From Doryteuthis pealeii (taxonomy: Eukaryota > Mollusca > Cephalopoda > Myopsida > Loliginidae): a DNA stretch of 64,000 nucleotides. The notes beneath the pieces are model-generated. The model saw nothing but the letters and a program-made list of their open reading frames with translations. It did no database searches and was not told the origin of the DNA. The stretch is from positions 51,293,193 to 51,357,192 of the forward strand of contig CM042157.1 in NCBI GenBank assembly GCA_023376005.1. The letters run 5' to 3'. Positions 44,806 through 57,075 of the stretch are shown here, piece after piece (the first letter of the stretch is position 1; each line of letters starts with the position of its first letter). The translations under genes and the position numbers were made by a program.

Positions 44806-47432
44806 ATGTCTGTAAAAATACATTCAGTTTTAACCTGCAGTAGCAGTTCCAAAAAAATTTTCTGGAGCACCTTGTCCTTTGGATAAGACTGAACCCCCAA
44901 CTTTACGAGAAGTTATCTAGTTTAGTTATTTCCTTAAAAATACCTATCCCCATTTGAAAAAAAATTGAGATTTCCAAATTGATTGCAATTGAAATAATCA
45001 GTATTTGGCAAGCAGTGAACCCACAATTGCCTTTGTTAATGGAATATTATATAGGGCAGAAGGTGGGTATATTTTGTTTCAAGAAGGCCCAACAGATTAA
45101 CAGAAAATCTCTCACCACGCGCAAAGTGAAAAGAATGGAGGAACAGCTGGGCAGATTATTTGATATTTCTTCATGTTACTGTAAACTTCCTGTCTTAAGA
45201 TGTGATGAAGTGTAACAAAGAAAATTGCCAAACAAGGCACATAGTTTGCACTTGTCCTCCTAACAAGAAGGTAATTTTAATTCTATGCTTGATTGTTTTT
45301 TCCTTGTTTAATTTGAACAAGATTTTTTAAATTTAAATTTACCTCTGATAATATTCCTTTTTCTGGTAAATGATATCATGACATTTTCCTTAATATTTGT
45401 CATGTATGCTAGACCTGTTATTAAACACATGCAAATTTTGAAATTTCAGGTTCCCATTGAAGAGCAGGAATATTTAAAAGATCAGAGAGATAAAACAGGT
45501 CCAAAAGGCAGTTTCCAGCTGGGACCTATTGACAAGGATGCTGTCAAAAAATACAAAGACAAAATTTCAGAGGATGCAGAAAGGTTAGACAGACAGCAAC
45601 AAGATTCTTCATGTGTTGCATCCTTGACGTCTGATATTTTTCCACAGACGTCCTCCAGTGAATTAACCGTGGATGACAGTTTTGAGCCAGGGAGAATGTT
45701 GAAGGGTCATTACAGTCTTTTAAAAGTCCCAATATATTCTATGGAACTTATTAGGGGTGATGTATCATCAAATCTTGGGGCTTGTCTTACTAATGCCTTT
45801 CTGTTAGATCTACAGGATATGGGATTTCTTAATCCAAGTATTCCCTTAAAAGGCATTATTCTAGACAAATCTAAAATAGATAGGGAAAAAGCAAGAGTAA
45901 AGGTAGCTAGCTATCAGAAGCATATTCAAGATTATGACAATCTCATCTGCATTGGAGTTGATTCCATAGTGGATAAAGATACTTGGCTATACAATGAGAT
46001 TGAAGAAAATGGTGTAAAAATATTAAAAAGAGCAAGGGACAAGAGCGCCACTTAACATTTACAAGAGAGATTGGCACTTCAAGTAAATATCTCACCCACC
46101 GAGTCATACCCAACATTGGTGCAACTGGTATTCATCTAGCTGAGGATGTTGCTGCTGTTCTAGAAGAATACAACAATGTAAATACTGTTAAGCCAGTTCT
46201 GGTAGACAATGCCAGTACAAACACTGGTTGTAAAACAGGGATGGTGACAGCTTTGGAGAAAAAAATAAAAAGTAAGGTGCACACAATTGGCTGTTTGCTT
46301 CATCAAAATGAACTTCCATTTAGAGCTGTATTTAAAAGTATTGATGGAACTACAAGAAGTCCAACAACTTTCACTGGTCTTCTGGGGAAACTTTGTGAAA
46401 GTAATTACCCTCATTTGCCCCGGGTAAAATTTGAATGTATCAGTGGCCCTCTGGATAATTTTTATCTCTCTGCAAAAGCAATGGATGACCTAAGTGTTGA
46501 CCAACGACTACTTCTTGAATATGCTGTAGGTATTTCTCGAGGTAAAGTGAACACTAGATTTGCTTCCTGGAAGATTGGACCTCTGAATCAAGCAAGATGG
46601 CTAACTTTAGCTATCAGGTTAATGTGCCTATGGACCAGAAGTGCATATCCACCAAAACTCTCAGATGAATTATGCAACATTGTCCAATTTGTCATACAAG
46701 TATATGCAGTTAGTTGGTTTTAAATAAAAAAAGACAATAATTTCTATAACCAACAATTGTATATCTTTAATATGATCCAGAGAGTAAAGCAACAGTCAAC
46801 TGAAATCCAGAATGTTGCATTAAAAAATTTACAACACAATGCTTTTGCTTTGCTTCCGGAATACATTTTGTTGTCAATGTTGAAGTCCAATGAATTGGAG
46901 GTGAAGGAAGAGGCCATAAAAAAGATTTTGTCCATTCGATAAGTTAAAATTTATTCATACCTAATTAGTTACGTCAATTTTCAAGAATAATTATAAGTTT
47001 TATTCAAATTACATTGCAAAAATATAATCAAGTTTGGATAAATTTTCATTTTTTTTTTCAGAAGTAGCGAACCGCCAAAGAAAAGATTGAAAAAAAATTA
47101 CTTCAATCAATTTTGAAGCTACACATTGGTCAACTCTGATTGACCTCTCACAAAGAGGGATTTGTGAACCTGCAGTTGCAGAAGATTTTTCCACAAATGA
47201 ACTCTTAGAATCTCTACTGAATGGAACAGAACTGAAATTTCCAAAATTACCTGCCCACTCACAAGGTGTGGAAAGAGCTGTTAAATTAACAACAGAAGCT
47301 TCACAGATTGTGTATGGACAGGAAGCAAGGCACAAGCACATTATAACCAAATCATTGTGTCAGCAGATCAGACCTGCATTTTCCTCGAAAGGAAAATACA
47401 CAGAACAATTCAGTTCTGTTGTTACATAATCT
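44806..47432 (+). pseudogene. Decayed multi-exon transposase-like gene
   Basis: Plus-strand coding pieces with spliceosomal introns. First come 44820-45270 (frameshifted; PLDKTEPPTLREVI, RLFDISSCYCKL, then KCNKENCQTRHIVCTCPPNK, a cysteine cluster). An intron GTAATT...TTTCAG (45271-45449) leads to 45450-46050 (VPIEEQEYLKDQRDKTGPKG). After a frameshift near 46040, VDNASTNTGCKTG and VHTIGCLLHQNELPFR continue to 46700. An intron GTATAT...ATCCAG (46701-46780) leads to 46781-46940, then a degraded donor and 47063-47429 (PAHSQGVERAVKLTTEAS). Stop at 47427-47429. From memory this resembles multi-copy hypothetical proteins in metazoan genomes. The Dxx..N.G and C..H pattern suggests an RNase H-fold transposase; unproven. 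Confidence 0.65.
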
Positions 47433-48074
47433 TCTTATTATAATGGAGATTGTGTGTTTTTCTGTCTGTAACCAAAACTATATTACTACTCAAGTCACAA
47501 TTCCCTTAATTATTTACGTCAAATTCTCCATGATTTCATTCTTTTAAACCTTCAGTTATTAATAAAAATTGTTTTACATTATTAAAACTGTTGATCATAT
47601 CTACGTACTAAATAACATGCAATTGTATTTATATATACAACAAAATAGCGGTTTACAGTTTGAACGAGAAGGCTAATTTGCATATTGATATTTAAAATTT
47701 TATTTTAATAAATATGTGCTTGGTATTATTGATTTCTAATTGTTTGGTTTTATCTTAAGAAATATAAACAAAAATCTCGTGGTTAAATCTTAAAAGAAAT
47801 TTATTTACAAGAAGAAATAACTGTAATATTATCCTTTACTTCCTATTTTAACTAAATAGTTAAATTAGGAAAATTTACCAATGAAAGAGGGGAGTAATGG
47901 AAAATGATGGAATAGTTAGTTTCAAAGTTGTTCTATTTTTCGATTATACCCCCTCTGTTGTAGATCTTTTTATCTGCATTCTTAGTCAGTTTCATTAGGC
48001 TTTCTAATTTAATATGATATTTGATTATATCAAAACTTAAATACTTGCACCCGGAGGGTGCATATATTTGCTAG
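47430..48074 (+). mobile_element. Nonautonomous Helitron-like element, 645 bp
   Basis: Starts A|TCTTCTTATTATAATGGAG at the stop codon of the preceding pseudogene and ends CTAG|T. The 3' hairpin is perfect: TGCACCC GGA GGGTGCA (48046-48062), 8 nt before CTAG. Best-preserved Helitron end in the window. Confidence 0.8.
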
Positions 48075-48394
48075 TTTATATAATGTAGGAGCTTTTAACA
48101 CAATTTTCAATAAAAAATGCAAATTTAAAACATTGAATATATTTTCCATTCATTGTATGTAATGAAAAATATCAATTTTATTTGGATTTATTATTGAAAT
48201 AATGAAATTTTGAAGTCATTTTGTCATCAAAATCCTGCGGAAATGAGGTATTTGTGTATATTTTTGCTGACGATCTTTAAAAGGAAATGCTGAAATGAGT
48301 TTGAAAGTTAGGAATCTAATTTTTGTTGTCAGTTCTTATAACACCAAACCCCAGCTTTTGCCATCAAAGCTGTATTGAATTTCCAAAAAAAGTG

Positions 48395-49465
48395 ACAAAT
48401 CAACCTGCCCTAATGCACATGGCATTCCACCAGAGAGACGACACGGACAGACTCTATGTGTTAAGAAAAGAGGGGGGAAGGGGTCTGGCCAACATCGAAG
48501 ACTGTGTTGATACGGCAATCCGAGCACTAGACGAATACGCTAACAACAGTAAGGAAAGACTAGTTGCAGCAGCCAAGAAAAGCATTTGCAACACAGTGAC
48601 AAACAGAAATTAATACATTAACAAATAAAAAACAGAAATGGGAAGAAAAACAACTACACGGGTACTTTAAGCGCCAAACGCAAGAAATGTCACATCAGAA
48701 GACCTGGACATGGCTAAGAAAAGGAAACCGCAAAAGAGAAACCAAATCCCTAATAATCGCAGCACAAGACAATGCCATTATAACAAACTATATAAAGGCA
48801 AAAATAGATAATACGCAACAGAAGAGCAAGTGCAGAATGTGCGAAATAGAACGAAACAGTCAATCACATAATAAGCGAATGCAGCAAACTAGCACAAAGA
48901 GAGTACAAGACTAGGCACGACTCTGTGGGAAAGATAATCCACTGGGAATTGTGCAAGAAATTCAATTTTCACCATACAACTGGTATATGCACTAACCTAA
49001 ACCTGTCCTAGAGAATGAGACGCACAGAATTCTCTGGGATTTCGAGGTACAAACGGATCACCTAATCCCGGCCTGGAGACCGGACCTAGTATTAATTGAC
49101 AAGAAAGAGAGAACCTGCCATCTCGTGGATTTTGCTGTCCCGGCTGATCACCGAGTGAAAATGAAGGAAAGCGAAAAGATAGACAAATACTTGGACCTTG
49201 CCAGAGAACTGAAGAAGTTGTGGAACATGAAGGTGAAGGTCGTACCAATTGTAATTGGTGCCCTTGGAACGATCCCCAAAGCACTGGAAAAGAATTTGGG
49301 TGCACTAGAAATCAGAGGAAGAATCGAGACCATCCAAACGACGGCACTGTTGGGATCGGCTAGAATACTCAGAAGAGTCCTGGAGACCTGAGGAGACTTG
49401 CTGTCACTCAGCCTCCAGTGAACCACCAGCTACGGCAGGTATGAAAAACAAAATAATAATAAGAA
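48395..49465 (+). pseudogene. LINE C-terminal fragment
   Basis: It opens with RDDTDRLYVLRKEGGRGLAN and continues through KTWTWLRKGN, a damaged zinc site near 48830, VPADHRVKMKESEKIDKYLD and ARILRRVLET with stop near 49391, then the 3'UTR and an (AAT)/(AAG)-rich tail to 49515. It has several frameshifts. The last 88 codons are open. Confidence 0.85.
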
Positions 49466-49634
49466 GACTAAGAATTAGAAGAAGAAGAAAAAGAAAAAGA
49501 AGAAGAAAGAAAGAAATATGGTCACCGGCACAACAGTCACGTCTCTTTTAAAAGAAAACCCCAAAACACTGTTTTTAGTATTTTTTTGTAAACTCCATTT
49601 CGACAAGTTATTTTTTGTACCATTTAAAAAAAAG

Positions 49635-49636
<2 letters not shown>

Positions 49637-49669
<33 letters not shown>
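49637..49669. repeat. (AT)n microsatellite
   Basis: About 32 bp ending at the CTAG of the next element. Confidence 0.9.
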
Positions 49670-49670
<1 letters not shown>

Positions 49671-51130
49671 TAGAAAATCCGTGATCCGCTGGGTCACCCA
49701 TTGAGCTCGGGTTATATTGTTAAAAAATCACAATAATGTAAAATATATCAGGGAATTTTCCAATTTTAATGAAATTTTCAGTGTTGATTTATCAATAAAT
49801 GAATTTTATAATGCGTCAGTTATTTTATTTCAAAACTTTCTGACTTAATTAGGTATTTCCGCTATGGTAAATTAATATCTAGAATTCATTTATAATATGA
49901 AACGCCTAATTTTAAGTTTCAAATTTCCTATTTTTAGATTCTAAAAGCAAATATCCATTTAATAACTACTTTAGTTTATTATTGTTATCTAATATTTTTT
50001 TTAGAAACACTATATTGAAAATTTAGGACCCCTTCCTTTTGAACAGAACAAATATTGATGTATATTTTTTCTTTTATAAGATAATAGTAGGATGGCCCAT
50101 AATTCGTCTACTCGTGACAGATCTTTTGTTTTAAAAACGAATTAAAATTAATTAAATCAATTATTTAAGGTCAAACTTTTATCTAAAACGATAAGTAGTA
50201 ACGTCATGACCATCATTAAAAAAAAGAAAAATATCATTACATATACAATTAAAAAAAACCCAATCATTTAAAACGATTTTTCGGTCAATTTTTATCGCTT
50301 TCGGTCTGAGACGCTGGTTTAAAATGGCTTAAAATGGCTTTTTTTTACAAATTTAATATAACATTCGTGATTGCAAAAAAATTACCAAAAATCAGGGAAT
50401 TATCCGATTTTAATGAAATTTTCAGTATTGATTTATCAATGAATGAATTTTATAATGCATCAGTTATTCTATATCAAAACTTTAATTTACTATTTTTGCT
50501 ATGAATAATTAATATATAAAATTCATTTAAAATATGAAAACCCTGATGTTAAGTTTAAAATGTTATATTTTTAGTTTCTAGAAATAAATATCTATCTAAT
50601 GCAAACCTTAATTTAGATACAAAAAGTAATAAGTTTTGAAGAAAAACTCTATTGAAAATTTAGCCCCCTTTTTAAGCAGAAAAAATATCGATGTATATTT
50701 TTTTCTTTTATGAGATAATTAAATAATTATCGAAATGAGTAAAAAAGAAATCTTCAAAAAATTAATTATATATTATTTTTTTAATATTTTATTTTTCGAT
50801 TTTCGGTACTTATTTTCTCATGGAAAATCCACCGTAAAAAAACTTTTTGTTGTTTCTATTCATAACTTTGGTCTTTTATCTCTTTATTTATACTCTAATT
50901 AGTACCGAAAATGACCAACTCGCAAAAATGTTACGCCCCCAACATAAGGGGGGTCAAAATTAAGTGACCTGAAAAAAATGAGAAAGTTTTGAAATAAAAT
51001 AAATAATGCATTATAAAGATCATTCATTGATAAATAAACACTGAAAATTTCATTAAAATCCGATAATTCCCTGATTTTTGGTAAATTAGTTTCTGTAGGT
51101 GGGGCTAAAGTCATTTTGTCAAAAAAGCAT
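49670..51130 (-). mobile_element. AT-rich element with Helitron-like 3' end
   Basis: On the minus strand the left edge reads GTGACCCAGCGGATCAC, then GGATTTTCTAG|T: a hairpin a few bases before CTAG, flanked by T. Inside are module B plus (49745-49850), module A plus (50140-50300), module B plus (50385-50490) and module B minus (50985-51090). The right end is not defined. No coding sequence. Confidence 0.55.
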
Positions 51131-51165
51131 TTTAGGCTTCACTCGATAAATTTATGTAGATAATA

Positions 51166-51170
<5 letters not shown>

Positions 51171-51238
<68 letters not shown>
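51171..51238. repeat. (AG)n microsatellite
   Basis: About 34 AG units. Confidence 0.98.
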
Positions 51239-51241
<3 letters not shown>

Positions 51242-51532
51242 AAACAGTCAACAGTCAGCCACAGCTGATGTTTTTCTCTCCTCATTCTCTCCTCTATTCT
51301 ACATGTATTGAGAGAGGGTGAGAGAAATAAACTATACTTATGACAGAGATTGGTCGGTCTTTGACTTAATTGTAAATTACGATAATTAGAAGCAAATGAA
51401 GTGGTTTTTTTTTCAAACAATGATTAGATTAATGATAAGATAATATTCTGAGATAGTTTTTATATCATTAGTATGCATAGAAAAAAAAGCATTTAGCTGG
51501 CAAAGTTGGATTTGCTCAGCTTTAGTATAATA

Positions 51533-52520
51533 CTAGAAAAGATGTGACCCGTTGGGTCACCCATTGAACTTGGGTTAGATTGTTAAAAAAATCACAATAA
51601 TGTAATTTATTTTTAATACATTTTAAACTATTTTTCAGTCAATTTTGTGCCAATTTATCGTAAACATGGACATCAACGTTGTCTAAGATGACGTAAAATC
51701 TGTATTTTACAAAATAATTTTACCCTTCCCTCCCTATTGAAATAAATTCCCAAACATCTGGGAATTTTCCAATTTTAATGAAATTTTCAGTGTTGATTTA
51801 TTAATAAATAAATTTTATAATGCATCAGTTATTTTATTTCAAAACCTTCTGACTTAATTAGGTATTTCTGCTATGGTAAATTAATATTTAAAATTCATTT
51901 CGAATATGAAACGCCTAATTTTAAGTTTCAAATTTCCTATTTCTAGATTTTAAAAACAAATATCTATTTAATAACTACCTTAGTTGATTATTGTTAACTA
52001 ATAATTTTTGTAGAAATACTATATTGAACATTTAGGACGCCCTCCTTTTTAACTGAACGAATCTCGATGTATATTTTTCTTTCATAAAATAGTCAATTAA
52101 ATCCAAAAGAGGAAAAAAAAAATCTACAAAAATGATTTTCTTAGTTTTTAGTTTACATTTTATTTTCCGATTTTCAATACTTATTTTCTACCAGGATAGC
52201 TCCCTTAATTTGTTCCCTTCTATTTACACCTTCAGTCTTTTGACTTTTTACTCATACTGTAATTAGTTTCAACTTTACAACTTTAAACATTTTGCGCCCC
52301 CACCAAAAAACATGTGGTGGGCTAAAAGTTAAGTGACCTGAAAAAAATCAGAAAGTTTTGAAATAAAATAAATGTTGCATTATAAAATCCATTCATTAAT
52401 AAATCAACACTGAAAATTTCATTAATCGGATAGTTCCCTGATTGTTAGTATTTTTTTTCAACCGGGGGTGGGGGGTGGTAGTTATTTTGTAAAATATAGA
52501 TTTTACTGCAACTTTGCTAG
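51533..52520 (-). mobile_element. Second AT-rich element with Helitron-like 3' end
   Basis: Minus-strand end: GTGACCC AAC GGGTCAC hairpin, ATCTTTT, CTAG|T. Contains module B plus (51745-51860) and module B minus (52335-52450). The same layout as the element at 49670 but shorter. Confidence 0.55.
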
Positions 52521-52539
52521 TGCCTGATATTTTTCACTA

Positions 52540-52840
52540 TTATTCGCAGAGTTCAGTCCCGGTCTCCTGCCTTAAAAAAACCGTACGTGGTGATAGGTAA
52601 AAAGACAAACCGACCTGGTAAAATATAGCATTAAATGTTTTGTAAAAACGCCTAAAGCGCTATTTTTTTTCTTTTTTTTTCTTTTTAATATTTTCAAAAA
52701 TTCAATCGACAAATTATTTTTTCATATACAGCAGGCACCGCTTCAGCTAGGGACTTCATTCATAGGTGGGTTTATTTTTTTACCTATCCCCGCCTAGCGT
52801 TTTTTTAAAGCAGGAGGCCGAGATGGAACTCAGCGAATAA
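52540..52840. repeat. Foldback repeat with about 79-bp arms
   Basis: The left arm 52540-52618 (CGGTCTCCTGCCTTAAAAAA, GATAGGTAAAAAGACAAACC) and right arm 52761-52840 are inverted copies at roughly 80% identity with a 142-bp spacer. Confidence 0.75.
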
Positions 52841-53039
52841 TACCAAAAGAAGTTTTGGTATCCTTATCATTCACAAAATATAAATATAAATGAATATAAA
52901 TAAACGTTTGTGTTAAATCTGTGTTTTTATTTTAATATTAATTGCATTCATTAAGAAATATTTACAGAGCTGGTAAAATAAGCATAAAAGTAGGTTTACT
53001 CTAGGCATTAGTAATAATTTCGTCTGTTAGGAGTTTAAA

Positions 53040-53335
53040 AAGCGAATTAAAAATAATTAAATCTATTATTTAAGGCCAAACTTTGTCTAAATCGATAAGG
53101 AGTAACATAATGACCATCATTAAAAAAGAAAACTATCATTACATATGCAGTTTATTTTTAAAAGATTTAAAACCATTTATTTTGGTCAATTTCGACGCGA
53201 TCCGCCATTCAGCCTCTTTTTCGATTTAAGTGCTTGTTTACAATTTTACTGTAACATTCGCGATTGCAAAAAAATTTACCAAAAATCAGGTAATTATCCG
53301 ATTTTAATGAAATTTTCAGTATTGATTTAAAACGT
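53040..53335 (+). repeat. Modules A and B, both plus
   Basis: TTATTTAAGGCCAAACTTTG then AAAAATCAGGTAATTATCCG, in the same order as in the 49670 element. Confidence 0.6.
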
Positions 53336-53339
53336 GTCT

Positions 53340-54280
53340 TTCATTTATAGTTTTATAATTAAAAAAAGTAACTATAACACCATAAAAAGAATTACTATTG
53401 AATTAACAACAACATGAAATAAATAAAAAGAAAAAGTGTCTTTGCTACTAAAAAAAAAAAATGCGTCTAAAAATCATCTGTTAACAAACAACCGGATTTT
53501 GACAGTGTAAATGAAAAACATGTCCTTCTGAATTTTGTTTGCTCCTGGGGTGCTTAAAGGTGACATGGTCCTTTTTTATGATTCCACCTTCATCTTAATT
53601 AATTTGATGATTTTTATTTTAATTATATAATAATTGTGAATACCTCGAGTCTTTAAAAAAATTGAATTCTACACACTTTATTGCTCCAAACCGTTTAGAT
53701 TGTCGCCCTACTAAAGTCAATAAAACTAGGGAACACAATTTCGGCTGAGTTGGATCTGACACTTGTCTTTAACTATTTCTTGACTTCTGAATCCAAACAT
53801 GATCCAAGTTTTTCTATATCACATCAACTACGGGATACTCTCGATTTTTCTCAAAAACCATAGAAATACAGCATTTAACATATTTGTGCTAATTTTTGGA
53901 GTGTTTTAATAATTTATATATAATGAGAAATAATAAAACATTACACTTGACATCACAAATTTTGTTGAATTAGATGTGACATTTATTTTTGACTACCTTT
54001 TGGACTCTGTATCCAAAAATTACCCTAGTTTTTTTCTCTGTTACATCAACTTTTAAGTAACAGGATGCCCTCACTTGGTCACAAAAATCGTTAAAATAAT
54101 GCGTGTAACAAATTTGAGCTTATTTTATAGAATGTTTTAAGAATTTTCAATGAAAAATAATAAAATATTGCCTATTATGTTTGTACAAATTCATCTTGTT
54201 AATACAAAGGATATTGTTACTGTAAGTTAAATTGTGCGCAAGTAGTTAAGGTAAGAATTTACACATATATATTTTTTCTA
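53340..54280. other. AT-rich sequence, nothing recognised
   Basis: No coding block. Two loosely similar segments (53735-53870 and 53960-54110; 'ATCCAAA..T..A.TTTTT' with CATCAACT) suggest an old internal duplication. Confidence 0.3.
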
Positions 54281-55370
54281 GAGCGTTCAATCTGACAGTT
54301 TCACTTTATGCTCCATAGTCAGACATCATATTTACATCTCATATACCTTGATAGCTTTCCCCCATGAATTTCAAATCTTGGTGAAATCATTCATCTTGCT
54401 CATAGCTGACCACATCAAGGTTTTCCAAGAAGATAGCAAGATGGCTATGTAGAAAATGGAACTTGATGCTCCTGTTGCAATCAAACATTTTGTGGCTATC
54501 CAATTTCAGTCTAATTCTTTAAAGACCTAATTCTTTAAAGACCTTGTCAAGAACCATACATTCTTTCTGAGTTCTAACATTATCCCGATGATATGTTCAT
54601 CTCTGATAACCAGCCGAATCTGTAGACCATCAAACACAAAAGCCTTGATTTTTTCAATTGACAAGCCAAGAAATGCCAAGAAATGCCAAAATGCAGTACT
54701 TGAAACAATTGCCTTCAGTTGGCAATGTTGTAATGGATTGCTTCTTAGTTTTATATGCGAGGTGGGGAACATAATTTTCTTTTTGTCAATAAATGGCTCA
54801 TGTAAAATGTTGGTTTGAGGTCAGATCCTGGAGGCCAATTCCTATCCACCCAATGCTTCTCTCAAGCTATACTCACCCACACTGGGATTTCAGCTGAATG
54901 AAGTTCAGCTGATGGTAGATTAGGATACTCAATTTTACATTTGTTTTTCTTGTTATATTGTGAAGTTTTCATTAAACAATAGTAACAGTCTATGTGATAA
55001 TATTTTGCTCTCTCCAAATCATAGATATTCCAAATGCCAACTTATCACGTGTTCCCTTGATCCACATCTGTAAACTCTTAACACACTGCTTGCGCATATG
55101 TTGAGGGGCCGAGGACTTGTCTTAATTGCCACGCTTTAATTTAAAATATGCACAATAGACTAGCTTCACAAATGCATTAATGTTTGTTCTTTGACTGAGA
55201 ATCAACATAGTCACCAATTCTGAAAAAATCTTTGTTTTCAATAAAATAATCAACGCAATCAGTTGACCAGTCCTATTACTTACAGACAAACGACAATTGT
55301 GCTCATTTGGGGAGTAAGCTACAGAGAAAAAAAAACTTGACGTGATAGAAGAAAACTGATGTAGCATAAT
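54280..55370 (-). pseudogene. Decayed high-copy gene of unnamed family
   Basis: Minus-strand fragments, in order from 55340: FVKLVYCAYFKLKRGN, a cysteine/tryptophan block with DKLAFGISMIWREQ (near 55030) and IDCYYCLMKTSQ, then KCKIEYPNLPSAE, FLGLSIEKIKAFVFDG and QIRLVIRDE (near 54610), and FHFLHSHLAIFLENLDVVSY (near 54420). Stops and frameshifts throughout. The order and the 'HSHL..F.EN' and 'MIWRE..DCYYC' signatures fit a hypothetical protein family present in many copies in arthropod, cnidarian and mollusc genomes; I cannot name it. Probably mobile-element derived. Confidence 0.6.
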
Positions 55371-55469
55371 TGGCGCGCCTTACCCGGGAACACCATATTT
55401 GTGGCCTTGTGCCAGACACAGAGAAACCATAATAGATGTAGTATGATTCTCAGAACTTACTGGGTGGCC

Positions 55470-55986
55470 TTTTGAAGAATCGTCCCGAAAAGAAATATAA
55501 ACATTCGGTCGAGCAAGAAGATAATGGAATTATCATTATCACCTGTGACTCGGTTCGATAGCCAGGAAGTCTAGGATTTTGCTGTTCAAATTTATTTTAA
55601 TCGGTTTGTCAGAATAAAGGATGGTTGACCCTTTGACCTCTTAAGTGACACGTGCAATTTGGTAGAACAGAACATTCGAAAAGTTCTACGATAGTCTAGA
55701 AAGTTCCACACCCACTTCTATATAATGAGGGAACTTTAGATTTTAAAAACAGTCGGGCTACGGAGTTTTGCCGGGGACAGTCGTGTTAGCAGAATTTGCC
55801 GAGAGAGTCGGGTTACGGAACTTGCCGAGAGCAGTCGGGGTTGGCAGTGTTGCCGGAGTAGTCATAGGCGAGCGACTGAGGTCCTGAGTCGAGACTGGTG
55901 TCGCTGAAGTGTGAAGCCTGATAATTGGTACTGACCGTTGGAACGAAGTTGGGAACGTTACTAAAAACATGTGTATTAAGGAAACC

Positions 55987-56039
<53 letters not shown>

Positions 56040-56420
56040 AGCAATAACTTGCAGTGAATAAATTTATGAAAAGCAATCTTCGTTACTACGGAAAAATACT
56101 ACGGGAGATGTTATCAATGAAATGAGATTCCCCTGCCCAAAGATACCCGTGGAGATAGAAAGTCAATTAGCCGTAACGAAGAGCACGCGGCCTGTGTAAG
56201 GTGATACTCGGTTGATACTCATCCGCTGACCGACCAAAGGACTACTAGAATTCTGTGGGTGTGATAAACAGAAACCCCAAAACGTTTACGCTCGCGCCGA
56301 ACGAAGTTAGCGACCAGAGTATAAGTTTTAATAGTGCACCCACGGAGTGCACAGTGTAAAGACGCCCACAGTGTAAAGCGCATTGTGCAGAAAGACCCGG
56401 CTACATTACACTGACTACAG
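55470..56420 (+). mobile_element. LTR-like GC-richer block (possible solo LTR)
   Basis: A block clearly richer in G+C than its flanks. It has a TATA-like box (TCTATATAATGAGG, 55719-55732), then four loose copies of a roughly 28-bp unit (CAGTCGGGTTACGG..TTGCCGAGAG, 55751-55865), a (CT)n tract (55990-56036) and many CpGs. This resembles a promoter and leader of an LTR or a foldback element. No gag/pol beside it and no duplicate copy, so ends are undefined. Confidence 0.35.
55990..56036. repeat. (CT)n microsatellite
   Basis: About 23 CT units. Confidence 0.95.
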
Positions 56421-56924
56421 TTTTGAAATCAGCCAAATGAAATATCAAACTCAACAGAAATTATGCACAAAATTGTTCCCCACTGTAATCTCTATACTCA
56501 TTCTTTATTCAACTAAATTTTTATTGAATTATTTCATTTTATATACATTTTCAAATTTCGCATGGCTCACAAAAGTTTAGCAATGTGATGCAAAATAAAA
56601 TAATACAATAAAGAAATAATTATGGGTGTATGGCCAATGAAAATGTTTATCAAACTTGCTCTTGTTATTTATAGATTTGATGAAGCAGGGTGTATTTTTT
56701 TCTGCTAAGAAATTGAAGTTATCTTTTCAACTTTTCATAATGTTAAAATTGACATATTGCATGAATTCATGTTTTGCTAGGAGGTTTTTAAGAAAATACA
56801 ATGTGTACTGGCTTTTAGTTAAGGTTAATTTTAGAATTACTAAAGTATTTAAACTTAGCACCAACAATTTTTACGCCATAGACGTATTTTGCAAAATCAA
56901 ATCACTACCTCAGATTGAAATAAA

Positions 56925-57075
56925 AAAAAAAAAAATCAGGGAATTATCTGATTTTAATGAAATTTTCAGTGTTGATTTATCAATGAATGAATTTTATAAT
57001 GCATCAGTTATTTTATTCAAAAACTTTCTGATTTGTTTCAGGTCACTTAACTTTGACACCCCGTTATTTTTACGG
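56925..57075 (+). repeat. Module B of the AT-rich family
   Basis: AATCAGGGAATTATCTGATT, then GTGTTGATTTATCAATGAAT and CAGGTCACTTAACTTTGAC, the fullest plus-strand copy. Confidence 0.65.
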
